Virus record (IMG/VR): IMGVR_UViG_3300005253_000498
Coordinates: 1 to 47,811 of that record
Source: a virus
Strand: one strand, 5' to 3'
DNA: 47,811 nucleotides
Shown here: positions 36,483 through 44,560 of the stretch, piece after piece
Numbering within the stretch: position 1 is the stretch's first letter
Layout of the letters: each line of letters starts with the position of its first letter
Program-made: the position numbers and the translations under genes
The notes under the pieces: model-generated
Seen by the model: the letters and a program-made list of their open reading frames with translations, nothing else
Databases searched by the model: none
What the model was told of the DNA's origin: nothing

Positions 36483-37051
36483 CTGAGTTTCTCCGGATGG
36501 GCTTGGACGAGGAAGGCGGGAGAAAGGAGTACTCTATTCGGCTGCTCCAGAAGTTTGGTAAGACTGATCCTTATCTCACGCCGCAGAAAGTTCAAGAGCT
36601 GTGGATTGAGTACAGCAAGCATGATACTCTCTTCTCGGATTATACTCGAGGACGAGTGGAGCCATTCTTGGATATCCTCCTTGCCCCAAACGCTATTGTC
36701 GCTGAGATATATAGCATGGACGAGGAAGCTCCTTTAGGGTCCATGATGCTTACTAGGGTCCTAGTAGACTTCGACGCGCTTGCGCACTTCACGCTGTGGA
36801 ACGGCCGTGCAAGAGGAAAGGAGCCTCTCTTCCTTGAGATGATGAGAATGTGGATGGACGAGTTCCGTCTTCATCGACTCTCTGTAGAGGCGACGGGGCT
36901 CAGCAAGGGGCTTCTGAGGATGATCGAGCGGTTAGGGTTCTATCATGAAGGCACAAGACGGGAAGGATCTATTCATAGAGAGACTTGGGTGGATTTGGAG
37001 ATGTATGGAATCTTGAGAAGTGAACTTCAAGATAAACTGCAGGAGGCCTAG
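36479..37051 (+). CDS. GNAT-type acetyltransferase
   Basis: 190 residues. The C-terminal half has the GNAT pattern: LHRLSVEATGLSKGLLRMIE, then LGFYHEGTRREG and VDLEMYGILRSE, close to RimJ/RimL-type acetyltransferases. The N-terminal part is less clear. Phages in this group often encode such a protein among tail genes; the substrate is unknown. Confidence 0.75.
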   Translation: MTEFLRMGLDEEGGRKEYSIRLLQKFGKTDPYLTPQKVQELWIEYSKHDTLFSDYTRGRVEPFLDILLAPNAIVAEIYSMDEEAPLGSMMLTRVLVDFDALAHFTLWNGRARGKEPLFLEMMRMWMDEFRLHRLSVEATGLSKGLLRMIERLGFYHEGTRREGSIHRETWVDLEMYGILRSELQDKLQEA

Positions 37052-37052
37052 T

Positions 37053-37631
37053 ATGAGCGACGTTCTATTTGGAGGTGAGGTTTCTGGGACTCCTATCGAG
37101 ACGAGAGAAGGGACTGGGCAGCTAGCGACAGACCTTCTCAGTCCGAGTGGAGGACGGCTCCAACGCGGAGCTACGACAGGAGCGCTTGGGTTTGACCCAA
37201 GCATGACTGGAGTAGAGGCTGCGTCGAGGAGACTTCTTGCTGATCCGACAGACCGATTGAGAGGACTATTCGCAGCCCTTGAGCCTTTCGAGGAGAGACA
37301 GACCGAGGAGGCAGTAGCAGGTGTACGTGGAGGTTTTGGTCGACTGGGCGGACGGTTCAGCGAGAACTTGTTAGAGGCTGAGACTCAGACGAGAGGAGAG
37401 CTGGCTGGGCAGTTTGCTCGGTCGCGTGAGCAGAGCGTCCTTGAGGCCGGAGGGCAGCAGACTCAATTGATCGGTCTTCTTCTCAACGCACTTCTTCAAG
37501 GCCGAGGTCAGACGCTTGACTTCTTCGCTCCCGGTGGACCTAACTTTCAGGAAGGCATTCTGGCTGATCTCATTGGAGCGGCTGGTGCTGCTGCGGCTGC
37601 CACGGTTGGTGGTCCAGGAGCGACAGGCTAA
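37053..37631 (+). CDS. Internal virion/ejection protein A
   Basis: 192 residues from MSDVLFGGEVSGTPIE; AGGAGG precedes the ATG at 37053 (frame open to 37020). Ala/Gly/Gln-rich helices (FSENLLEAETQTRGELAGQF) and a hydrophobic Ala-rich C terminus (DLIGAAGAAAAATVGG) resemble the small internal proteins that enter the host with DNA in podoviruses. Assignment by composition and position. Confidence 0.65.
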   Translation: MSDVLFGGEVSGTPIETREGTGQLATDLLSPSGGRLQRGATTGALGFDPSMTGVEAASRRLLADPTDRLRGLFAALEPFEERQTEEAVAGVRGGFGRLGGRFSENLLEAETQTRGELAGQFARSREQSVLEAGGQQTQLIGLLLNALLQGRGQTLDFFAPGGPNFQEGILADLIGAAGAAAAATVGGPGATG

Positions 37632-39082
37632 TGGGTACCGGCGGAAGAAATATCCCGAGTGCGTCTGGAGGGGGGATTACTCGAGCAGCCGAACTTATCT
37701 TTCAGGCTCTGGAGGCTAAGAGAGGCAGGGCTTTGCAGACCAGGCGTCTCGACATCGACGAGCAGATCGCTGCGGTCAACCAGTTCACTACCTTGGCGAA
37801 ATTCCTTCCTCCAGGTTCGAGACTAGCGGACATTGGAGAGAGTGGTGGACGACTCTTCGAGGATGCTTTCGGGATCGCTGCAGGTGACTTAGGCGATCTG
37901 GAGTTGAATCCTCAGACGTTGGCGACTATAATCGACGCTCGGGGACGAGAGTTGGTCGAGACCGAAGAAGGCCAGAGCTTGCTTCTTCCTTCTATCCGTG
38001 CTCAGTTGGGGATAGAAGAGAGTGAGAGCGTTGAGGGTCTTCGAAATCTCAATGCTCAGATGCAAACTCAGGCGCTCGAGGATATCTTGAAGAGCCCTGA
38101 TATGATGAGGGAGTTCACTACCCGGGCGCTTGGCCGTGAGCCTGTTAGTCTCAGGATACCTGGAGTGCCTGGGGAGATAAGCTTCGACAGCCCCATAGCT
38201 GCGAATATCTACGCTCAGTTTCTTCTCGCCCGAGAGCGATTCAGTTTTGAGTTGGATCTAAAGGACGAAGAAGGGATGAGTGGGCTCATCGAGGAGATCC
38301 AGAAGGCTGTGACTGCTGCAGGTCAGAGTGTTAGCACTCCCGCCTTGCAAGGGCGGATCTTTCGGATCTATAATCAGGCGGTGGAGTCAGGTGACTCAGC
38401 AGGGATTGCTGCGTTCTTGAATGACCCAGGAGTAAGCCAAGGCGAGAAACTCGCTATGGAGTTCATGATCGGGTCTATTGGAGTTGGTGAGAACGTGGTG
38501 ATGAATCAGCTACCTCCTGCGATGCGCAACTTCCTTGTTTTAGGCCAGGTCGTTCGGGACATTCTTGGGCCTGAGGCTGCGGAGAAGGTACTGCCTAGCA
38601 TTACGGAGGCACTCGACCCGACACAGTTTGGTGTCTTCCGTGATCCATTCTTCGGTAGCATTGAGTTCACTATTCCAGGAGTGGAAGGCGGGACTCAGGC
38701 CTTGCCTAACGCTCCTGTAGAGCCAGCGTTTAGTGCAGCTAATGTGCCTCGAGATATTAGGCTACGAGCGGCAGCAGAAGTTCTGGCTAGTGGCAGTATG
38801 AGCCGTGCGGATCTGATCGCTACAGTAGGGGAGGATGTTGTTGTTGAGGTTGAGGCTACTACAGTCCCAGAAGAGCCAGCTATCGGAGTGATTAAGATTC
38901 CAGAAGAAGGTATTGACCCTGAGACCTTGCCGAACTCATTGAAAGCCGACGCCATGCGCTTGAACCGTCTCTTGCAGACTCTAGAGACCACCAACGGTGA
39001 GATTGCTCGACGGAATCTTCAGACTGTCATTGATAGCACCCGAGCGAGGATCACTCGAAGGATGGGGCAAGGGATCAGATGA
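37631..39082 (+). CDS. Internal virion/ejection protein B
   Basis: 483 residues from MGTGGRNIPSASGG. Long helical, Gln/Glu/Ala-rich with coiled-coil segments (KRGRALQTRRLDIDEQIAA) and a helical end (ADAMRLNRLLQTLETTNGEI). No enzyme motif is seen. It lies between the other two internal proteins, in the usual order of podoviral ejection proteins. Confidence 0.65.
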   Translation: MGTGGRNIPSASGGGITRAAELIFQALEAKRGRALQTRRLDIDEQIAAVNQFTTLAKFLPPGSRLADIGESGGRLFEDAFGIAAGDLGDLELNPQTLATIIDARGRELVETEEGQSLLLPSIRAQLGIEESESVEGLRNLNAQMQTQALEDILKSPDMMREFTTRALGREPVSLRIPGVPGEISFDSPIAANIYAQFLLARERFSFELDLKDEEGMSGLIEEIQKAVTAAGQSVSTPALQGRIFRIYNQAVESGDSAGIAAFLNDPGVSQGEKLAMEFMIGSIGVGENVVMNQLPPAMRNFLVLGQVVRDILGPEAAEKVLPSITEALDPTQFGVFRDPFFGSIEFTIPGVEGGTQALPNAPVEPAFSAANVPRDIRLRAAAEVLASGSMSRADLIATVGEDVVVEVEATTVPEEPAIGVIKIPEEGIDPETLPNSLKADAMRLNRLLQTLETTNGEIARRNLQTVIDSTRARITRRMGQGIR

Positions 39083-42000
39083 GTAACGGGGTGAATCCTG
39101 CTGAGGCTGCAATTCTCCAGATTCTCGACGAGCGAGTGAATACTCTTGCAGCGGAGTTCAATCCTGCTGAGAGAGCTATTCAAGAGTTCATGGCGAATCA
39201 GGTACCGTCTCGGCCTGAGCCATCAGCCGGTGTTGGTGCAGGCATCGCGGGGTTCCTTGGGAATATCTTTACCGATCCTGAGTTGTCCATTGAGGATCCT
39301 ACCTTTGGAGAGACAGTTCGCGCCGGTATGGCCCAGAATCGAGCTGTTGCTACAGCGTTTCTCTCCCCTACCATTCGAGGTGTACAAAGTCTGGCTGAGA
39401 TTCCAGGCATATTCACTTCTCGAGATCTACCTACAGACAAGGCAGCTGACTTCCTTGAACGGCTCAATGAAGGACTGGTCTCCAGCTCTGAACGCGCTGC
39501 TCTCGAGGCAGGCTTGACTCCTGAGGCTGTTGCCGACTCTCACTTGTTTGGCGAGATGGTAGGCTACACGGTTCCGGTCGTCGCGGCACTCAAAGCGGCT
39601 CGTCTCGCTACTGGTATTCAAGGGTCAGTCACTGGTCTCGCCCGTAACTTTAAGCTTGATACAGTGGCCGGGGGGATCTTCGGTGCTTTACTTACTCCTG
39701 GTGAAGAGCTTGGAGACCGAGCGGTTAATGCTCTACGTGAATCTGTGATCTTCGGAGTAGGTGGACTGCTGATAAACGGTCTCATCTTTGGTCTGACCGG
39801 GATGAGATTCTCCAGACTCCGTGCTCATGCTGGAGACGAGAGCTTGGATGGTACTCTTCGTCGAATTCAGAACGGTGAGCAGGTGATCATCGGTGAAGAG
39901 GAGTGGCTCCCACTTGTTCAATTGATGAACGAGGAGGGATTTTTAGCTAACAGCCCTGAGGCTCAAGCTCTCTTATCAAGTATGGAATTTGAGATGAGCG
40001 CAGTTGCTGGGGTTCGTAATGCTGCTGAGGCAGGGCAGAGTCGAGGGTTCATTCTTGACATTGGAAGTAACTTCACTGAGGTGATGAATAACCTGCCGAA
40101 GATCCAGGAAGGGTTTCCTGGTCTCAAGTTCGACGTCATTGCTCGAGATGTCGGCAAGCGTAGGACCTTCGATCTTCACTTTGGGATGAGAGGGCTGAAC
40201 AACAACCAGCGGGCTCAGCTCGCTCGAGAAGGAAGGTTTGCTGGTCAGATCCTTGAGAAGAGTGGAGTGACTTACCGCTATGTCAGACCAGCAAAGGGTG
40301 ATCGAATCACGGTTATCAACGCTGATGGAAAGACCACGACGATTAAGGATAAAGGAGTCTCGAACCTTCCTTACGCGAATGAGGAGATTGTTCTTCCGAC
40401 TGCCGGTCAAGCGATGTACGAAGACTTTCGCGAGTTTACTTTTGGGAGGATGGGTCAGGCTTCTGGGGTTTCAGGGTCTATTCCAGAAGAGGAGATTATC
40501 CGAGGTATTCGTGAAGGGACCCTCGATCTTACCGATGATGCTCGACGCACGTTCGACATCGGAGGAGCGATCACTCATCCTGAGGAGTTGGGGCAGACTG
40601 GAGCAGGGACGGCTGAGCAGTTTGTCCGAGGGTTTACTCAGGAGGGCAAGATTGCAGGTGATCTACTCGAGCCTACTCCTATCCGCAAGCTGGACGATGC
40701 CTTCGAGTCGTGGGTAGCTGAACGAGGCTTCGACCCAGGTGCTACTGATATCGAAGCGTTCCGTCAGAACTTCGCTCAGCGGTTCCGGGACGACATTTGG
40801 GCACTCGTTCCAGAGGAGGACATGGCGATCTTCCGGGCTATTCGAGAAGAGACGAACGCTCTGATCGACGAGAGAGGGTTGAACCTTACTCAGCGTGCTG
40901 CGGTGAAAGGCTTCCACACGGATGCTCTGCCTGCTGAGAGAGTGGCCCTTCGAGATATTAACACTGGAGCTAGGCTCGAGTTCGGAAGCGAGAAGTTCGC
41001 GTCGGACTTCGTGGATAACGTGGTACGCTCTGAGAAGGACCCCTTCGGTCTATTCCTCTCTCCTGGCCCTCACGGGATGCCGGCCTTAACTGGAGGGTTC
41101 CCAGGGTCAGATGGAATCTTCACGCTCGAAGGTAACATTGCGTCTAGAGAGTTCCTCCGTGATCAGCCTTTTGGGTTCTCTCAGAATCGAAGAGACTACT
41201 TCAGGTCAGTTGAGGACCTGACCGGTATGCCTCTCTTCTCTAAGGGCTTCGCTTTGATGGATGAAGCGATGATTAAGATGGAGGCCGCGCTCGAGCCGAT
41301 CGGGCGTAGGATCGAGGCTGCATGGAAGGGAGTCTCTCGAGAAGATAGAATTGCAGTAGCTGAATTCTGGACTGAGATCGAGGGTACACAGTTGACCGGA
41401 ACTGGACTTACCCGAGCGGCTAAGGCAGCAGGGCTGAGCAGTAAACAGATTAGAGCCTTCACTCAGAGTCGGGTGATCTTCGATCTCGGCGCTCAGATGT
41501 TAGGCCTCCCAGAGAGCCGTTACATCTCAACGTACTACTCTCGGATCAGGCCCGCGTTCGAGGCTGGCGGAGACGTGAACATCGCACGTCTACTCTCAAA
41601 CGATCCCTCTGCGCTGAAAGAAGCCGAAATGTTCTGGGCCTTGCAGTCCCGCACTGGAGAGATGGCCCGCATTGAACTGGATCCTGAGATTGTGATGCAC
41701 AGGTACTTCCAGGCGCTGCTCAAACATCGAGAGGTAGTACCTCTTGAGGCCGAGTTCCGAAACATGCTGGATATGAGGATTCGGGATCTGCCTCAGGCTA
41801 ACCAGACCCAGATCCTTCGCCGCGCCATGTCGGGGACTACTAAGGATAGCTTCGTTCTACCTGAAGAGATTCGATCCGTCGGACAGGAGTATCTCGTTAA
41901 TATAACTGGTGACATTAGCCCTGGTTTCGCTACCGCTCGTCGCTTTACGATGAGAATGTTTAAGATGCTTGGTATGGAGACTGATGCCAAGCTATTCGAC

Positions 42001-43167
42001 GAGCTTCACTCTACTTATCTCTCAGCTCAGTACGGCGCAGCGATTGGAGTTCGACTCTCTCTCACGAATCGTAACGCTATTCAGAACATGTGGACTCAGT
42101 ATACTCGAGTAGGAGGGAAGCACGGTACTGAGTCTCTCCGCAGAGCTTTGACCCAGACTGGGTTCGATGAAGCGATGGGGGCTCAGGCTATCCGCCCTGC
42201 CCGGGTATCTGTGCCTCAAGGAGACGCAATTTACGAGGCGTTTTGGGCAGGAGAGCCAATAACAGGAACCGGCCCGGCTAGCAACGCAATGGCCTCAGCC
42301 TTGAGGCACCTAGTTAGGCTTGGGCGGGTATCCCGTAACTTGTCTCAGAAGTCCCTTATACCGTATGGGTCTAGTGAACAAGTGAATAGAGCGTGGGCTT
42401 ATCACTGGCAGAAGATGCATACCACTGAAAAGCTAACCGACTTCAATGCAGGACGCATTGACTGGGATAAGTTCCTGGAGGATGGACTTCCTTTCTTCTC
42501 GCAGACGATCAAGAAGGACTTCCGAGCACGGTTTGACAGGTTCGGTCGAGAGGCTGCTCTTCAGTGGATAGGGAAGCAGGCGGCAGATGAAGGTCACTTT
42601 ATCTATGGAGCGGCAGCGAGCCCTAGCTGGATGCAACGTCCGTTCGGCCGGTTGTTTGGTGTCTTTGGGCAGTGGCCTCTCTGGGCCTTTGAGCTGTATG
42701 CGAGGAGAACGAGTCACGCAACTGCGAAACAGTTAGGCCAGTTCTGGGCTCGGACTCTGGCTCTCACCGGCGCCTTTGCCAATATGACTGCTCAGAGTGG
42801 GATTAACATGTGGAGCTGGGTAGCGCCGGCCTCGTTGGAGTTTGGTGGTGGCCCGTTCACGGACATCCTTGTTGACATGAAGAACATCGTCGACTCTCCT
42901 CTAGATCGAAGAGCCGCAGCGCTCAAGCGGATGGCAAAGGATATTGGAAGCCTAGCTCTTCCCGGCCAGGTGTTCTACTCTGAGTTCTCTCGTGCTATGG
43001 ATGAGAGTGATCCTCGGCAAGCGGCTCTTCTTCTTGGTCTTGGGAGACCAGTAGACCAGGGGAACTTCGCTTACGACTTCGTGATCAATCCGAAGGCGAT
43101 TCCTCAGGTTCCCGAGCCACGGGTTCAGAACCTCCCTTCGATTGACGAACTACTCGGAAGACCGTAG
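39079..43167 (+). CDS. Large internal virion/ejection protein C
   Basis: 1362 residues, the largest gene. The N-terminal region has membrane-inserting candidates (about residues 160-250, VVAALKAARLATG, TVAGGIFGALLTPGEEL, FGVGGLLINGLIFGLTG). The long helical centre ends with a C-terminal hydrophobic stretch (LFGVFGQWPLWAFELYARR). A giant helical protein at the end of a podoviral late operon usually forms the trans-envelope DNA channel. No catalytic motif was found. Its 3' end overlaps the convergent DUF3987 gene by 83 bases. Confidence 0.75.
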   Translation: MSNGVNPAEAAILQILDERVNTLAAEFNPAERAIQEFMANQVPSRPEPSAGVGAGIAGFLGNIFTDPELSIEDPTFGETVRAGMAQNRAVATAFLSPTIRGVQSLAEIPGIFTSRDLPTDKAADFLERLNEGLVSSSERAALEAGLTPEAVADSHLFGEMVGYTVPVVAALKAARLATGIQGSVTGLARNFKLDTVAGGIFGALLTPGEELGDRAVNALRESVIFGVGGLLINGLIFGLTGMRFSRLRAHAGDESLDGTLRRIQNGEQVIIGEEEWLPLVQLMNEEGFLANSPEAQALLSSMEFEMSAVAGVRNAAEAGQSRGFILDIGSNFTEVMNNLPKIQEGFPGLKFDVIARDVGKRRTFDLHFGMRGLNNNQRAQLAREGRFAGQILEKSGVTYRYVRPAKGDRITVINADGKTTTIKDKGVSNLPYANEEIVLPTAGQAMYEDFREFTFGRMGQASGVSGSIPEEEIIRGIREGTLDLTDDARRTFDIGGAITHPEELGQTGAGTAEQFVRGFTQEGKIAGDLLEPTPIRKLDDAFESWVAERGFDPGATDIEAFRQNFAQRFRDDIWALVPEEDMAIFRAIREETNALIDERGLNLTQRAAVKGFHTDALPAERVALRDINTGARLEFGSEKFASDFVDNVVRSEKDPFGLFLSPGPHGMPALTGGFPGSDGIFTLEGNIASREFLRDQPFGFSQNRRDYFRSVEDLTGMPLFSKGFALMDEAMIKMEAALEPIGRRIEAAWKGVSREDRIAVAEFWTEIEGTQLTGTGLTRAAKAAGLSSKQIRAFTQSRVIFDLGAQMLGLPESRYISTYYSRIRPAFEAGGDVNIARLLSNDPSALKEAEMFWALQSRTGEMARIELDPEIVMHRYFQALLKHREVVPLEAEFRNMLDMRIRDLPQANQTQILRRAMSGTTKDSFVLPEEIRSVGQEYLVNITGDISPGFATARRFTMRMFKMLGMETDAKLFDELHSTYLSAQYGAAIGVRLSLTNRNAIQNMWTQYTRVGGKHGTESLRRALTQTGFDEAMGAQAIRPARVSVPQGDAIYEAFWAGEPITGTGPASNAMASALRHLVRLGRVSRNLSQKSLIPYGSSEQVNRAWAYHWQKMHTTEKLTDFNAGRIDWDKFLEDGLPFFSQTIKKDFRARFDRFGREAALQWIGKQAADEGHFIYGAAASPSWMQRPFGRLFGVFGQWPLWAFELYARRTSHATAKQLGQFWARTLALTGAFANMTAQSGINMWSWVAPASLEFGGGPFTDILVDMKNIVDSPLDRRAAALKRMAKDIGSLALPGQVFYSEFSRAMDESDPRQAALLLGLGRPVDQGNFAYDFVINPKAIPQVPEPRVQNLPSIDELLGRP
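39915..39931 (+). promoter_or_regulatory. Palindrome-like motif inside a coding sequence
   Basis: TGTTCAATTGATGAACG, 11 of 12 arm bases. It lies inside the large ejection gene, so it may be chance; kept because a match this close is not expected often in a window of this size. Confidence 0.3.
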
Positions 43168-44344
43168 GGGCTCCTTTCTTCACTTCTCTCATAATCACGC
43201 CTTGAGAGATGAGCATCTGGATCATCTTCCCTATCTGATCCACGTCTCCAGCAGCGGAGAAGCGTCGGTGGATCTCCTCAGAGGTTAACTCTCCACTCTC
43301 CATGATAGCTTCGAGCAAGCGTTCTGTGTCAGCTGCGTGATCATACTTCCCGACAGCGGAGAACGTCTTGTGCATGGATTCCTCGATGGCAGATAGCGCA
43401 GCGTACGCAGTGGTTATATCCCCTGGATACATAACCAGATCATCACTGCGTGCTATCGACAGGAGCATCGCCACTTTTAGGGTGTAGATATCCTTTCTGT
43501 TGTGGAATCCTTCGACCCGATAGTCCTTCGGCTTGGTTCTATCTATCTCTTCGTAGATCGCCTTGTACGTGTCTTTTGACCCTTCTCCCCATTGAAAGGT
43601 ACCTTCAATCCGGCTGATATGGTCGAGATCTGCGCGGAGGTTCTTGGCCAACTCTGCATCCAACTGACCAGGGAACGGTTTCAGGAATCGTCTGTCCGCA
43701 CCGTAGACAAAAAGTACACGAGAAATGAACCCGTGACCTACTATGTCTGCAGGTAAACCGTCTGCGATCCATGTCGGGGTGGTAGCCGCTAGAATGTTGA
43801 GGACTGGATTCTCGATGAGATCCTTCCCTTGGTGCTTTGTGCTGTATTGCCACTTGATATCTCCGTCGAAGATGTCAGTCAAGAACTGGATCATCTTGAT
43901 TCCACTCGGCTCTATCAGACTGGAGAGCTCAGTCGAGTGAATAGTCATCGCCGCTTGCTTGGCCATTACACTGATCTTGCCCAGCGACTTGATCAGGTCT
44001 TCTCTTGTGCAGGAGTCTGATCCGAAGTGGATACCATCGAGGCCTAGGAGAAGGTGTCGGCCTAGCCGAATTGATGTAGACTTCCTCACCCGTCCGGGCG
44101 GACCGATGAGGATGACGTACATGTTGGGGTAGAGGATATGGGTACCTTGGTTCAACCAGACGTTACGTCTGACTGCAGAGCCTAGAATTGAGAGACCGGT
44201 CCAGAGATGGAACTGTTCAGGGCTTTCTGACTCGATAGTGTACTCACCATACTTCATCAGCCAGTTGTCCAACACCCGCTCTGTTTTCTTCTTAGGCTTT
44301 TCAGGTTCCTCTTGTTGTACCCTACCGTCCTTAAATACAACCAT
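43085..44344 (-). CDS. DUF3987-type ATPase (replicative helicase/primase-like)
   Basis: 419 residues. Walker A is GPPGRVRKST, preceded by WTGLSILGSAVRRNVWL and ILYPNMYVILIG as in DUF3987/YfjI-type proteins, and followed by NILAATTPTWIADGLP. The C-terminal 75 residues look like a winged helix (LTSEEIHRRFSAAGDVDQI). Such proteins probably act as helicase/primase with a phage polymerase, encoded upstream here. The last 83 bases overlap the convergent late gene; no terminator is seen between them. Confidence 0.8.
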   Translation of the reverse strand: MVVFKDGRVQQEEPEKPKKKTERVLDNWLMKYGEYTIESESPEQFHLWTGLSILGSAVRRNVWLNQGTHILYPNMYVILIGPPGRVRKSTSIRLGRHLLLGLDGIHFGSDSCTREDLIKSLGKISVMAKQAAMTIHSTELSSLIEPSGIKMIQFLTDIFDGDIKWQYSTKHQGKDLIENPVLNILAATTPTWIADGLPADIVGHGFISRVLFVYGADRRFLKPFPGQLDAELAKNLRADLDHISRIEGTFQWGEGSKDTYKAIYEEIDRTKPKDYRVEGFHNRKDIYTLKVAMLLSIARSDDLVMYPGDITTAYAALSAIEESMHKTFSAVGKYDHAADTERLLEAIMESGELTSEEIHRRFSAAGDVDQIGKMIQMLISQGVIMREVKKGAPTVFRVVRQSKGGSEPVAREPEESPSD

Positions 44345-44350
44345 AGCAGT

Positions 44351-44367
44351 TGTTCATTCGTTGAACA
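44351..44367 (-). promoter_or_regulatory. 17-bp palindromic boundary motif, site 10
   Basis: On the minus strand TGTTCAACGAATGAACA, perfect 6-5-6 palindrome. It contains the stop codon of the 44354-44530 gene and lies six bases upstream of the next ATG (44344). Confidence 0.88.
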
Positions 44368-44530
44368 CCTGTTCGGTGGTCTCCCGGGTTAAGTAACGAA
44401 TACCCTCAGGGTTTACAAGCCACACTTCTACTTCTCCACTCTCAAAGATCTTCAGCTCGACTCTTACCCTAATGGTTCCTCCCATGTAAGGCTCTCTCAT
44501 CTTCGACTCGAAGTACTTCTTCTTGTACAT
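44354..44530 (-). CDS. Small hypothetical protein (58 residues)
   Basis: MYKKKYFESKMREPYMGG begins a compact beta-rich protein (TIRVRVELKIFESGEVEVWL) ending TTEQVFNE. AGGAG eight bases before the ATG; the stop lies in the palindromic motif. It sits between the polymerase and the ATPase in the leftward block. Confidence 0.75.
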   Translation of the reverse strand: MYKKKYFESKMREPYMGGTIRVRVELKIFESGEVEVWLVNPEGIRYLTRETTEQVFNE

Positions 44531-44560
44531 GATCTCTCTCCTATCGAGTGTAGAAATCCC

